Shown: positions 52,803-61,982 of the stretch, piece by piece | Layout of the letters: every line of letters begins with the position of its first letter | How positions within the stretch are numbered: the stretch's first letter is position 1 | From: Limosilactobacillus reuteri | GTDB taxonomy: Bacteria > Bacillota > Bacilli > Lactobacillales > Lactobacillaceae | Assembly: GCF_020784725.1 (NCBI RefSeq) | Contig: NZ_JAJGTZ010000023.1 | Location: 62,001-126,000, forward strand | DNA length: 64,000 nucleotides | Reading direction: 5' to 3' | Notes under the pieces: generated by a model | Told to the model about the DNA's origin: nothing | Seen by the model: only the letters and a program-made list of their open reading frames with translations | The model's database searches: none | Position numbers and translations under genes: made by a program

Positions 52803-53510
52803 CTAAACTAGCGCCGTTTGTAAAGCACACGCAAGAAGGCCTCCAACAATTGGGCCACACATTGGAACCCATGCGTACCACCATTCTGAAGCTCCCTTAT
52901 TAGGAATTGGCAAAATGGTATACGCTAACCGTGGTGACCAATCACGGGCTGGATTCAAGGCAAAGCCAGTTGTTGTTCCAAGACATGTACCAACAACTGC
53001 AATAACCATTCCTACAATAAATGGCTTTAATCCTTGAGTAAAGTTACCAAGATTTAAGAGCACGAAAATAAATGCAAAGGTCGCAATCACTTCTGAGAGA
53101 AAGCTAAAAATTGGGCTATTTATTGCTGGACGAGTGGCAAAAATACCAACATTATTTCCTTCTTCTTCATTTGGAGTCGCTTTAAATTGTGGATAAAATT
53201 GAATAATTACTAATACTGCACCAACAAATGCACCTAAAAATTGGCCTAATAGGTAAGGGATAACATTACTCCATGGGAATAATCCAAATACTGCAAAGGG
53301 AATTGTCACAGCAGGATTCAAGTGTCCTAGTGAACCAAGAAATCCAGCTACATAAACTCCCATTGTAACTGCTAGCCCCCATGAAATACAGATAAACCAC
53401 CAGCCGCTCTGTTTCCCATAAGTTTTATTTAAACTATTACCAGCACAACATCCTGCTCCTAATAGGATCAAAACCATGGTGCCAAAAAATTCGCCAATAA
53501 ATCCATGCAT
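52803..53510 (-). CDS. pduF: Glycerol/propanediol facilitator (aquaglyceroporin, PduF/GlpF)
   Basis: 235-residue MIP-family channel with six membrane segments and both pore motifs, HLNPAVTIPF near residue 63 and ALNPARDWSPRL near 186. The Asp after the second NPAR is typical of glycerol-permeable members. It delivers glycerol or 1,2-propanediol for PduCDE and is transcribed from its own cre-bearing promoter region. GlpF is the alternative symbol. Confidence 0.9.
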   Translation of the reverse strand: MHGFIGEFFGTMVLILLGAGCCAGNSLNKTYGKQSGWWFICISWGLAVTMGVYVAGFLGSLGHLNPAVTIPFAVFGLFPWSNVIPYLLGQFLGAFVGAVLVIIQFYPQFKATPNEEEGNNVGIFATRPAINSPIFSFLSEVIATFAFIFVLLNLGNFTQGLKPFIVGMVIAVVGTCLGTTTGFALNPARDWSPRLAYTILPIPNKGASEWWYAWVPMCGPIVGGLLACALQTALV

Positions 53511-53545
53511 GTTTAAACACCAACCTTTTTATATCATTCCCGAAT

Positions 53546-53559
53546 TGTATGCGCTTTCT
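53546..53559 (-). promoter_or_regulatory. Candidate cre site before the glycerol facilitator
   Basis: On the minus strand AGAAAGCGCATACA matches 13 of 14 cre positions, 36-49 bases upstream of the start codon. Confidence 0.55.
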
Positions 53560-53680
53560 ACATATAATAATGCTAACACACTAATTATGTATTTTATTGT
53601 CTTTATTGTGTTAACTGTTCAACAACGGCAATATTTTACAAGTTAATACGCAAAAAAATCATGTTCCTGACTAGAAATTA

Positions 53681-54592
53681 TTAGTTTTTCTTCAAAATGA
53701 AACCTAATATCAAGAAAACAATCACCAGAAAAATCCCGCAGTAAATATATCTTTGTGGATGTCCTTTTACATGCCCGTATCGATAGTCATTATTGTAACG
53801 TTGCATCGCTCCTATTATTAATCCACTAATTCCATTTATCACTGGACTAAGAGCAAAGTAAGCTGCCACTATGCTTATTTCAGTATTACTAAAGTTAAAA
53901 ATAATAAAAAGTACTCCACTCACCACTGTTGAAATTATTGTTGCAAGGTTAATTCCAACTAACAGTTCATAGATAATACTGTTATTAGCATGAACCTTAA
54001 TAAGTATCCTAGGGATCTCTTGCCAACTTCTCGCAATAAAGAAAAGAAGTAAAATGCAATCACCAATAATGAACGGTAAAGTCCAACCATTATGTACTTC
54101 CAAACTTGGTGAAATTACAATCCCGGCAGTGTACAAAACTACTATCGGCCAATACATCGAAGCAAGTCTTCGGCGTGATCGAGAACGTTCTAGGAGCGCA
54201 AAAAATTGTCCCAAAAGAGCTTGTAAGAAATTTAAAACGATAAATATCATGACCCAAATATTTAAGTAGCTAGGAATTAGAACTACTTTGGGCTGTCCCC
54301 AGGCTAAGACAATCGAAATAATTAAAATAATAGCTAATAACAAAGCCCTTGGTGCATAAGTGGAAAGATTTCGATATTTTTCTGTTCGTTGATAAACTAA
54401 TATTAAATTATAAATGTTTATCACTAAAATGACAGCTGAAATTAGTAAAACAGAGTCTTGCAACTGATTGGGGGATGGTGGTTGCCCACCTAATATAATA
54501 TACGCTGACATTGTACAAAGCCATCCCACTGTCCACATCAATGGAATAGTTGGTGTCAAGATTAATGGCTGACGCAACAACCATTGTTCCAT
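53681..54592 (-). CDS. Polytopic membrane protein of unknown function
   Basis: About 303 residues with roughly nine hydrophobic segments and a Lys-rich C-terminal end. I do not recognise a family; there are no charged catalytic motifs, and the cytoplasmic loop ERSRSRRRLASMYW near residue 145 is strongly basic. The ATG at 54592 has GAGGAGG six bases upstream. It is divergent from the TIM-barrel gene at 54686, with a 93-base shared control region. Confidence 0.6.
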   Translation of the reverse strand: MEQWLLRQPLILTPTIPLMWTVGWLCTMSAYIILGGQPPSPNQLQDSVLLISAVILVINIYNLILVYQRTEKYRNLSTYAPRALLLAIILIISIVLAWGQPKVVLIPSYLNIWVMIFIVLNFLQALLGQFFALLERSRSRRRLASMYWPIVVLYTAGIVISPSLEVHNGWTLPFIIGDCILLLFFIARSWQEIPRILIKVHANNSIIYELLVGINLATIISTVVSGVLFIIFNFSNTEISIVAAYFALSPVINGISGLIIGAMQRYNNDYRYGHVKGHPQRYIYCGIFLVIVFLILGFILKKN

Positions 54593-54685
54593 GTGAAACA
54601 CCTCCTCAATATGGTATCTTACCATAAGAAATTGTTCAAAATCTGGTAAGATAAAATAGTAGTTAGTTTTTAGGAGGTAAGGTAT

Positions 54686-55531
54686 ATGTTTTTACCACAA
54701 TTAGGATTAAAGGGAAGCAGTCAGCTAAAACAAATCAATGATCGCTTACAGTACAATCCTACTACTTATGAATTTTATACTGATACTCATGACTTTACTG
54801 ATGAAGGTTATCGTCGCCTCTATGATACAATTCAATACGTTAAAGCTGCTGGTATTAAAAATGTGATTCTGCATCATCCAATGCAATTTCAGAATCATCA
54901 TTCAGAAGTAGTTGCCCCCGAAAAGCAATATCCCGACTTATATCGTTTCATCGAGTTTACAACTGAAAAGCTACTTTATTTAGCCGATGACCTTAATGTT
55001 CAAGTTTTGATTCATGGTGGTTATGCCGGTCCTGAATCACGTTACTTTGTTTCTCTTTATCCTAGTGTAGAAGATGCCCGAGATGCTGTCTATCAGCGAT
55101 TGGATCGTTTTGCAGACGCTGGTGGAGATCAGATCATGTTTGAAAACTCAATTGCGCCAGTTTTTGCTTATGGCGATCCCTTTCAAGAAGAAGAAATTCT
55201 TGCACATAATTATCGACTTGCCTTTGATACCTCCCATTGTTTTATTGAGCTTCATGGGAATAACCAGAAATTAGCAGCATCCCTAGAACACTTAAAAGAT
55301 CGTACCGTTCACTATCACCTAGTTGATTCAATGGGCAAAACTCATGATAGCCTTACTCTCGGCACCGGTAAAATTGACTGGGCTAATGTTTTGCCTCACT
55401 TAAACCCAGTTGCTACTAGTATTTATGAAATTAACTTACATGATCAAAATAATTGTCGTGAACAAATCGACAGTCATAACTATTTACTTAAACTTTATCA
55501 AAAGCTTAATAATAGAGGAGAGTTATCGTGA
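54686..55531 (+). CDS. Sugar phosphate isomerase/epimerase-like TIM-barrel protein
   Basis: 281-residue xylose-isomerase-like TIM barrel (AP-endonuclease 2 superfamily). Typical metal-site segments are LHHPMQFQNHH near residue 63, LIHGGYAG near 108, FENSIAP near 152, AFDTSHCFIELHG near 178, YHLVDSMGKTHDS near 214 and IYEINLHD near 253. The substrate is unknown. It overlaps the AI-2E transporter gene by four bases, so the two are co-translated. Confidence 0.75.
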   Translation: MFLPQLGLKGSSQLKQINDRLQYNPTTYEFYTDTHDFTDEGYRRLYDTIQYVKAAGIKNVILHHPMQFQNHHSEVVAPEKQYPDLYRFIEFTTEKLLYLADDLNVQVLIHGGYAGPESRYFVSLYPSVEDARDAVYQRLDRFADAGGDQIMFENSIAPVFAYGDPFQEEEILAHNYRLAFDTSHCFIELHGNNQKLAASLEHLKDRTVHYHLVDSMGKTHDSLTLGTGKIDWANVLPHLNPVATSIYEINLHDQNNCREQIDSHNYLLKLYQKLNNRGELS

Positions 55532-56640
55532 AGCAATATATCAATCGCCGTCATCTTTCTTTAGTATTAGCCCTATTTGTCCTCTACTTAGCAATCACCT
55601 ATTGGAAAATTGTCGCTAAATTTATCCAAACAATTTTTTCTGCAACCGTGCCGCTTTTAATAGGAGCAATCCTTGCCTATATTGTTAACTTACTATTAAA
55701 ACAATATGAACACCTCTACCTATCTTTGTTCAAGAAACCAAGTGCGCAAAAATTCAAGCGGCCAGTTGGGATAGTGATGTCTTACTTAACAATCATCCTA
55801 ATAATCGCCGTCGTTTTTGCCCTGGTAATTCCTGAACTTATTACGTGTGTAAAACTGCTTATTGCAAATCACAGTCACATTATTAACCATTTTATCGATT
55901 ACTTTGAACATAGCAGTGATTTTAAAGGCTTCATCAATAGCTTTGATGCTAGTAAAATTCAATGGGATAAAATTGGTAAATATCTTACGTCTGGCGTTGG
56001 TGGGACTTTCCGTACGGTTATTTCAACAGCCTCATCTGTATTTTCGGCTGCCACAACTGCAATTATTGCGTTTTTCTTTTCAATCTACCTCTTGATTTAT
56101 AAAGAAATGTTGCAACGCCAGTTTACTAAATTACTTTCAACATACTTTAGCCGATACCAGTCACAAATAATTAGAGTTCTGAAAGTTTTTGATGAAAGTT
56201 ACAGCAACTATATTATTGGGCAATGTAAAGATGCTGCTATTCTTGGAATCTCGTGTTTTATCGGAATGACGATCTTACGAATGCCTTATGCCTCCATGAT
56301 CGGAGTTGTAACTGCATTTGGTGCTTTAATTCCAATCATTGGGGCAATCCTTGGAGCGAGTGTCGGAGTAGTTATCATTTTCGCCGTTTCTCCACTTCAA
56401 GCCGGTATTTTCTTGATCTTTATTATTCTCCTTCAACAGTTAGATAACCGTATTACCTATCCACTAGTTGTTGGAAGATCAATTGGTCTCCCAAGTGTAT
56501 GGGTATTTGCTGCAGTTATTATTGGTGGAGGAATTTCCGGAATTCTTGGAATGATGTTCACTGTTCCCTTATTTGCAGCCCTTTATAAATTATTAAGTGC
56601 TGATGCAAGAAACAGAATAACAATTCAAAAAAATGAGTGA
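55528..56640 (+). CDS. AI-2E family transporter
   Basis: 370-residue membrane protein with about eight helices and the family's C-terminal pattern: IVGQCKDAAILGI-like segment near 230, GALIPIIGAILGA near 272, and LDNRITYPLVVGRSIGLP near 310. Members include TqsA (autoinducer-2 export) and Na+/H+ or solute exporters, so the substrate is open. It is coupled to the TIM-barrel gene and followed by a strong terminator. Confidence 0.85.
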   Translation: MKQYINRRHLSLVLALFVLYLAITYWKIVAKFIQTIFSATVPLLIGAILAYIVNLLLKQYEHLYLSLFKKPSAQKFKRPVGIVMSYLTIILIIAVVFALVIPELITCVKLLIANHSHIINHFIDYFEHSSDFKGFINSFDASKIQWDKIGKYLTSGVGGTFRTVISTASSVFSAATTAIIAFFFSIYLLIYKEMLQRQFTKLLSTYFSRYQSQIIRVLKVFDESYSNYIIGQCKDAAILGISCFIGMTILRMPYASMIGVVTAFGALIPIIGAILGASVGVVIIFAVSPLQAGIFLIFIILLQQLDNRITYPLVVGRSIGLPSVWVFAAVIIGGGISGILGMMFTVPLFAALYKLLSADARNRITIQKNE

Positions 56641-56669
56641 AAAGCCGTAGCATTTTTCACTCATTTTTT
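56627..56669. terminator. Bidirectional terminator
   Basis: AAAAAATGAGTGAAA pairs with TTTCACTCATTTTTT around a short loop, with T-runs on both strands, between convergent genes. Confidence 0.85.
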
Positions 56670-56675
56670 CATTTT

Positions 56676-57401
56676 TTATAAATTATCTGGAACCTCTGCA
56701 ACAGGCTGATCCTTAGTTAGTCGATAAACTTGCGAAGCATTTACACCAAAGTACTGGTTAATTAACTTGCTCAATTCTTCCATCGCTTCATTAGCGCGTT
56801 CAATTTGTTCTGGATTAATTGCTTCCATAACTGCAACTACATTTTGAGAATCTTCTGTCAACATTGTTCGTTGAGCTTCACGCCAGTTTAGACAACGACA
56901 AACAGCACCTTCATCATCATAATAAATAACTTCGCCCTCTAAAGCAGGTTCATCTTCTTCAGCACCGACTGGCCGAAATGCTTCGCCACCTTTTGCAACA
57001 CCCAAATGAAGGTCGCCAGCAATCTTATTTCGGTCTTCGATACCTACTGGAACACCGTAGCTCAAGGAAATACTATTGTAGACATCAACAAGAGGTTCAA
57101 TTGGTTCAAATTTCCGTCCTTGATTGGCACGCTTCAATAAGGCCTCAATTGATGAGCGCGCACCTTTCTTTTTCTTAAATTGTTGAAATGCTTGGCGCCA
57201 TTGATCAACAACTGGATTCAAACGAAAAGTCTCATTGGTTAGAAACTTATCAGCCTCATGAGTAGCATTTGCTAATAGCTTCTTTCGTTCATCATAGTTG
57301 TCATCAGCATTATGGTTATCAATGCCATTTGCAAACAAGATGTTTACCTGTGCGTCTGGAAAAAGTTCCCAAAAACTTGAATCAATCGTCACTTGCTTCA
57401 T
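56676..57401 (-). CDS. B3/B4-domain (phenylalanyl-tRNA synthetase beta-like) protein
   Basis: About 241-residue stand-alone B3/B4 domain, related to the editing module of PheT: WRQAFQQFKKKKGARSSIEALLKR near residues 65-88, SLSYGVPVGIEDR near 111, and CRCLNWREAQRTML near 168. Stand-alone members are suspected to act on mischarged tRNA or free amino acids. The ATG at 57401 has GAGGAG nine bases upstream. It follows the MarR gene by 23 bases and is probably co-transcribed with it. Confidence 0.8.
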   Translation of the reverse strand: MKQVTIDSSFWELFPDAQVNILFANGIDNHNADDNYDERKKLLANATHEADKFLTNETFRLNPVVDQWRQAFQQFKKKKGARSSIEALLKRANQGRKFEPIEPLVDVYNSISLSYGVPVGIEDRNKIAGDLHLGVAKGGEAFRPVGAEEDEPALEGEVIYYDDEGAVCRCLNWREAQRTMLTEDSQNVVAVMEAINPEQIERANEAMEELSKLINQYFGVNASQVYRLTKDQPVAEVPDNL

Positions 57402-57424
57402 AAAAATAATCTCCTCTTTATAAA

Positions 57425-57877
57425 TTAATATTGACGTTTGCCTCCGTGCTTGACGGTATCCCAATCACCATCAATATTTTGACGGATACGAACTAGATAA
57501 TCATGAACCTGCTGAGCCTCTTTTTTCGAGAAACCTTTCAATGCCTCACTATTTGAAAATTGGTTTTCACGAATAATAAAAGGATAAATCTCTTTTCCTT
57601 TTTGAGTAACATAAAGTCGTTTAATTTTCTTATTCGTTGGATCACTTTTTCTTTCAATAAAGCCATTTTTTTCAAGCTTTTTTACAGCACGGGCAATCGT
57701 TGTTCGGTCTACTTTTATCAAGTTTGATAATTGTTCTGAAATAATTCCTGGATGCTCATAAATACGAACAACATACAGGTATTGGCCACGTGCTAAATCG
57801 ATTTTCTTGAACTCAATATTGGCAATCGAATCGAGCGCTCGATCAATCATCCCTATTTCACGTAAAATATCAATCAT
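57425..57877 (-). CDS. MarR-family transcriptional regulator
   Basis: 150-residue winged-helix regulator: IISEQLSNLIKVDRTTIARAVKKLEKNGF (recognition helices, near residues 48-76, described here in part) and RKSDPTNKKIKRLYVT wing. Its ligand is unknown. A near-perfect 24-bp palindrome lies 36-59 bases upstream of its start, suggesting autoregulation together with the downstream B3/B4 gene. Confidence 0.88.
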   Translation of the reverse strand: MIDILREIGMIDRALDSIANIEFKKIDLARGQYLYVVRIYEHPGIISEQLSNLIKVDRTTIARAVKKLEKNGFIERKSDPTNKKIKRLYVTQKGKEIYPFIIRENQFSNSEALKGFSKKEAQQVHDYLVRIRQNIDGDWDTVKHGGKRQY

Positions 57878-57912
57878 TGATAAAAATTCTCCTTAACTAC
57901 AATATTAAATTC

Positions 57913-57936
57913 ATTTTGTTGTAATTGCAACAAAAT
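57913..57936. promoter_or_regulatory. Palindromic MarR operator candidate
   Basis: ATTTTGTTG-TAATTG-CAACAAAAT: a 9+9 perfect inverted repeat with a central AATT, in the short gap upstream of the MarR gene. Size and symmetry are typical for a MarR dimer site. Confidence 0.7.
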
Positions 57937-57944
57937 AATTGAAA

Positions 57945-58472
57945 CTAATTATTTTCCAATGGAGCCGGCTGAGCAACTTTTTGCATTGCCATTAATAATT
58001 GAGCAGCATCCATTCGTGATAAGACTGACTTCAATGCCAATGTCATTAAGCGATCATTCTGTGGATTAATAACGTTATTACTCGGAATTTCTTCTCCGGC
58101 TAAAAGTGCATTTAAAATTTCAACAAAGCGATCATAGGCAGCTTGCGGGTAAGAATTCATAGTAACCTGAGCAATTCCTGCACGAATATCATCTAGTGAA
58201 AAATTCGATTTTAATAATCCAATAAGCAAAAGATCTACTAACTGGTTAACGGCATATTTTTTCTTGATTGGCGCTTGAATAACTTTCTTTTTCACATAAT
58301 TATTTACCATTGATTTTGTAAGTGGCTCGATTCCTAAATGATTTAATTGTTCATTTACAATTGCCACCACTTGGTCAACATACAAGCCTAGTGTAGGTAA
58401 TTCTTTCCACCGTGGAAACCGCACCCGTGCTAAATTATTTTGCCATCGTTGATATTCTTCTAATTTATCCAT
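57945..58472 (-). CDS. DUF1836-domain protein (putative HTH regulator)
   Basis: About 175 residues. It has the DUF1836 pattern with a MerR-like helix region: LYVDQVVAIVNEQL near residue 29, TKSMVNNYVKKKVI near 52, AVNQLVDLLLIGLLK near 73. Family members are thought to be DNA-binding. The ATG at 58472 has AGCAGG upstream and overlaps the upstream NAD(P)-binding-like gene slightly. It is the last gene of a three-gene unit with two degenerate enzyme homologues. Confidence 0.75.
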   Translation of the reverse strand: MDKLEEYQRWQNNLARVRFPRWKELPTLGLYVDQVVAIVNEQLNHLGIEPLTKSMVNNYVKKKVIQAPIKKKYAVNQLVDLLLIGLLKSNFSLDDIRAGIAQVTMNSYPQAAYDRFVEILNALLAGEEIPSNNVINPQNDRLMTLALKSVLSRMDAAQLLMAMQKVAQPAPLENN

Positions 58473-58488
58473 ATCACAACCTGCTTTC

Positions 58489-59013
58489 TTATGGTGCAAT
58501 TCCAATCGATTGATTCTGAAAATCATCGGTAGTAACTGCTTGTTCAATTATCTGTGCTACTTGTCCTAATCCAATCTCTTTACCTTCTAAAGTATTACCT
58601 TCACTAACAACCTTAAGGGAGGTTTCTTCATTAGTAATTGGCAAAGCTCTAATAATAGTATAGGGCAACTCAAATTCATCAATCATTTTAATCGCATATT
58701 GATGAGCAAGGACGGCCTGAGTTGCCTGTTGTCCATACCATTCCTGTAGTTGCTGATTTGTCGCATCATCGGCTGTTCCTGCAATTGAAAGCATTACTAT
58801 TTTTGATGGTAAAAACAGTGAATGATCAATCAATTTAGCTAACTCCTGCACTTCATCATCTACATACTCATTAACGGTCGGGAGCCAACACAATGTATCC
58901 CCACGTTGCATTTCAAATTTAAAACTAGTAAGAGCAACTGCTTCTGGAACCCTTTTGATAATAGTCGGTACTAAATCGTCATGCCGGTGACTTATAAAAA
59001 CTATCCGCCCCAT
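58489..59013 (-). CDS. Atypical NAD(P)-binding-like protein lacking the glycine motif
   Basis: About 174 residues, related to atypical short-chain dehydrogenases (NAD(P)H-binding, YwnB-like) by IVMLSIAGTAD near residue 72 and the HQYAIKMIDEFELPYTIIRA segment near 104. The N-terminus reads GRIVFISHRHDDLVP, with no GxxGxxG dinucleotide loop, and the protein is shorter than usual. It may therefore not bind NAD(P). The ATG at 59013 has TTGGAGG upstream, five bases from the preceding ABC-like gene. Confidence 0.65.
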   Translation of the reverse strand: MGRIVFISHRHDDLVPTIIKRVPEAVALTSFKFEMQRGDTLCWLPTVNEYVDDEVQELAKLIDHSLFLPSKIVMLSIAGTADDATNQQLQEWYGQQATQAVLAHQYAIKMIDEFELPYTIIRALPITNEETSLKVVSEGNTLEGKEIGLGQVAQIIEQAVTTDDFQNQSIGIAP

Positions 59014-59030
59014 CGCAACCTCCAAATTTA

Positions 59031-59894
59031 TTAGTAAGCCATCAATTCATCTTCAATCGTTGCATCTTCAATTCTAATATCAGTAATGGTACTTTGTTCT
59101 AGTAATGGCAATAATGTTTGGATATTTCCAGTGAAAAGGAAACGGGTCTCATTACTTGCTTCTTCCAACATATGTGCCCCTAGTTTTACTGCATTGTCGA
59201 TTGGTAAACCAGTTCCCATTACTGTCACAGTACAATCTACCCCATCATTCATCGATAAATCGCGGGCAGATGTCAAATGACTCCCATTGAAGTAGTAAAG
59301 AATATGAGCAAATCGCATTAATGTCGAAATATTTTCACTTGTGAAAAGAACTAAGGCATCGACCTTTTGAGCATAGTCTTTAACTAGCTGACCAATCATT
59401 TGCCGTTTATCCTCTTCTAAGTTATCAAAGGCATCACTCAAAATTACGATTGGACATTGCCAAGTAAGAAGAAGTGCTATCCGTAGTTCTAGTTGTTGAG
59501 CCTCGTTTAATGCGGCAATCATTTGATTAGGTTCAAATTTTAATGATTTAAGCATTTGGAGTGCTTGTTCTGGTTTCAAAGCATTTTTACGATGACGTAA
59601 GGCGTGGTTAACAGCTTTCTCCACTGTTTTTCCTTTTAAAACCACATCATCAATACGGCCAATTTCATTTTTGCTTTGGCGCTTATACTTTTTGAATGGA
59701 ACCCCATTAATTGTTACATCCCCATTTAAAATTTTGCCGCGGACAGATAATAAATCTTCTAATGCAGTTGCTGCGCCCGTATCGTTACTGCAAATTCCGA
59801 CTACTTGTGGTGACTTTAGTTCTAATGAAACGTTGTCTAATTGATCTCCTGATTTAGCATCATAGACTAAATCAGTAATTGTAATTCTACTCAC
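59031..59894 (-). CDS. Degenerate ABC-type ATPase homologue
   Basis: 287 residues with an ABC ATPase layout but without its catalytic residues. The Walker A position reads SNDTGAAT (36-43, Lys replaced by Ala42), the signature position reads LNEAQQ (129-134), Walker B is IVILSDAF (Glu replaced by Ala155) and the switch position is TSEN (His replaced by Glu187). A C-terminal extension of about 80 residues follows. It probably cannot hydrolyse ATP. First gene of the unit with the NAD(P)-binding-like and DUF1836 genes; no membrane partner is nearby. Confidence 0.75.
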   Translation of the reverse strand: MSRITITDLVYDAKSGDQLDNVSLELKSPQVVGICSNDTGAATALEDLLSVRGKILNGDVTINGVPFKKYKRQSKNEIGRIDDVVLKGKTVEKAVNHALRHRKNALKPEQALQMLKSLKFEPNQMIAALNEAQQLELRIALLLTWQCPIVILSDAFDNLEEDKRQMIGQLVKDYAQKVDALVLFTSENISTLMRFAHILYYFNGSHLTSARDLSMNDGVDCTVTVMGTGLPIDNAVKLGAHMLEEASNETRFLFTGNIQTLLPLLEQSTITDIRIEDATIEDELMAY

Positions 59895-60069
59895 TATATA
59901 ACCTCTTTTCTTAAGCTATCTACCTTTACTAATCTTATCATTTTTTAGGTAGTGAACGAAATAAACATGTTTTTCTTTTTAATATGCTTATAATTTATAA
60001 CAGCTTATTTGAATGGTAAAATAATATATACATAAATTGTACTTATCAATCGAAATGAGGAATGTTATT

Positions 60070-61398
60070 TTGAACGAGGGCCAGCTATTCACTAATTTTA
60101 TAATCATAATCATTACCTTTATCTTTGCGGCATTCTTTGTAGCAGCTGAGTTCGCCTTAGTGCAGGCACGGGTAACGGCCTTAGAAGAAATGCAAGCAAA
60201 GCGGGATAAGCCATCTGCGAAAATAAACCGTGCAATCAAAATGGTCACCAATTTAACGGAATATCTTTCTACCACTCAAGTAGGGGTTTCAATTTGCGGA
60301 ATTATTCTCGGCTGGGTCGGCGAAGGAACAATTGAAGCGCTCTTAACCGATGCTCTTTCGCTACCAAGTTGGTCACTAAACAATAGTGTGATCCACGTTA
60401 TAAGTGCCATTGTGGGAGTTCTTCTTCTAACATATTTTGAAGTGGTCTTAACCGAGATTGTACCAAAAAATATTAGTATTGATATCCCAATTAAGACCTT
60501 GATGTTTGTTACTACCCCATTGCACTATTTTCACATTACTTTCTATCCTTTTGTCTGGTTGCTTAATAGTTCTGCCAATGGAATTGTTAAAATGTTGGGT
60601 ATGGAACCAGCTGATGAGAGTCAAGACGTCCTTTCCCAAAGTGAGATCATTAGCCTATCTCGAAACGCTGTTAAAGGCGGTGAACTTGAACACAACGACT
60701 TATTGTACATGGAACGAGCCTTTGACTTTAACGATAAGGTTGCTAAAGATATTATGATTGATCGTACTCAATTAACAGTTATTGATATAAATAAAACTGT
60801 AAATGACGCGATTAAACTATATCTTAAGACGAAATACAGCCGCTTGCCGGTAGTTGCTGATAATGATAAGGATAAGATTTTAGGTTATGTTTTTAACTAT
60901 GACTTAATTCGGCAAAAACAAATTAACGGAGATGTATCTTTAGCCAAAGTTCTCCGCCATATGCCTACTACTCCTGAGACCACCCCAATTACCGAAGTCC
61001 TTAAGTTAATGATTAGTACTCGGGTGCCAATGGTAGTCGTTGTTGATGAGTATGGGGGCACTAGCGGAATCATTACTGATAAAGATATTTATGAAGAACT
61101 ATTTGGAACGGTGAGAGACGAAATCGACAATGTTTCAGATAACATGATTTCTAAGATTGGGGAAAATCAATACCGGGTTGATGGAAAAACAACTATTTAT
61201 GATTTTGAACGCTTCTTCCATGTTGAACTTAAAGATTCTGAAGCTAGCGATGTGGTTACTTTATCGGGATATGTGTTAGATAATTATCATAATATTCATG
61301 AAGGAGAAACGATCAAACTAGCCAATCTGGATTTAAAAATTCAGGATTATCACCATTCATATATTGATAGTTTTATTGTTACCACTTTATCAAAGTAA
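60070..61398 (+). CDS. CNNM/CorC-type membrane protein with CBS domains (hemolysin-related)
   Basis: About 442 residues: a DUF21 (CNNM) membrane domain with about four helices (FIFAAFFVAAEFALVQARV near residue 10-28, then AAEFALV; TQVGVSICGIILGWVGEG near 80), two CBS domains (about 205-330; MIDRTQLTVID, YSRLPVV, VPMVVVVDEYGG) and a C-terminal CorC_HlyC domain (about 345-430). The family is linked to Mg2+/Co2+ or Na+ transport. The start is uncertain: TTG at 60070 has GAGGAATG upstream; a TTG at 60037 would add 11 residues. Confidence 0.85.
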   Translation: MNEGQLFTNFIIIIITFIFAAFFVAAEFALVQARVTALEEMQAKRDKPSAKINRAIKMVTNLTEYLSTTQVGVSICGIILGWVGEGTIEALLTDALSLPSWSLNNSVIHVISAIVGVLLLTYFEVVLTEIVPKNISIDIPIKTLMFVTTPLHYFHITFYPFVWLLNSSANGIVKMLGMEPADESQDVLSQSEIISLSRNAVKGGELEHNDLLYMERAFDFNDKVAKDIMIDRTQLTVIDINKTVNDAIKLYLKTKYSRLPVVADNDKDKILGYVFNYDLIRQKQINGDVSLAKVLRHMPTTPETTPITEVLKLMISTRVPMVVVVDEYGGTSGIITDKDIYEELFGTVRDEIDNVSDNMISKIGENQYRVDGKTTIYDFERFFHVELKDSEASDVVTLSGYVLDNYHNIHEGETIKLANLDLKIQDYHHSYIDSFIVTTLSK

Positions 61399-61509
61399 AA
61401 CTTTACATTTTGGCAACAATAAGAAAATTATTCTTTTATTTAGCACTTAATTCTACTAAAATAATTTTGTAATATTAAAATAAATTTAAACTAGAAGGAA
61501 GAAATTCAC

Positions 61510-61977
61510 ATGGCACCAATGAATATTATTTATATCTCGCTTGAGGGAAATACCCGTTCCTTCTTAACGCGGATGCAGGGATATGCTAAACAACAGCACA
61601 GCATTAGCGAAGATCGCCCACTTATTGAACTAAAAGAAGTCAGCGATCAAACTCTTCCTGCCGATGAAACTGACGCTTTTTTTGCTTTCGTACCCACATA
61701 TTTAAATGGTGGTAACGGGATTGATTCTGGTTTCACTGAAATTATGACAAATGCATTAGGTGAATATATTGCCTACAACGATAACGCCAAACAATGCATC
61801 GGCGTCGTAGGTAGTGGTAATAAAAATTTTAACGAACAATATTGTTTAACTGCTCGTAAATACGCGCGCGACTTTGATGCACCATTTCTAGCAGATTATG
61901 AATTACGCGGCACTTCACAAGATATTGAACGAATTTATACTATCTTAACTAAACGTTGGAGCGAAATTAACGCCTAA
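61510..61977 (+). CDS. nrdI: NrdI-like flavodoxin
   Basis: 155-residue NrdI family protein: IIYISLEGNTRSFLTRM near residue 5 (FMN phosphate loop), FVPTYLNGG near 60, and GVVGSGNKNFNEQYCLTARKYA near 98. NrdI activates the dimanganese class Ib ribonucleotide reductase subunit NrdF. No nrdEF genes are in the window, so it is a solitary copy here. AGAAGGAAG ribosome site. Confidence 0.88.
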   Translation: MAPMNIIYISLEGNTRSFLTRMQGYAKQQHSISEDRPLIELKEVSDQTLPADETDAFFAFVPTYLNGGNGIDSGFTEIMTNALGEYIAYNDNAKQCIGVVGSGNKNFNEQYCLTARKYARDFDAPFLADYELRGTSQDIERIYTILTKRWSEINA

Positions 61978-61982
61978 CCTCT

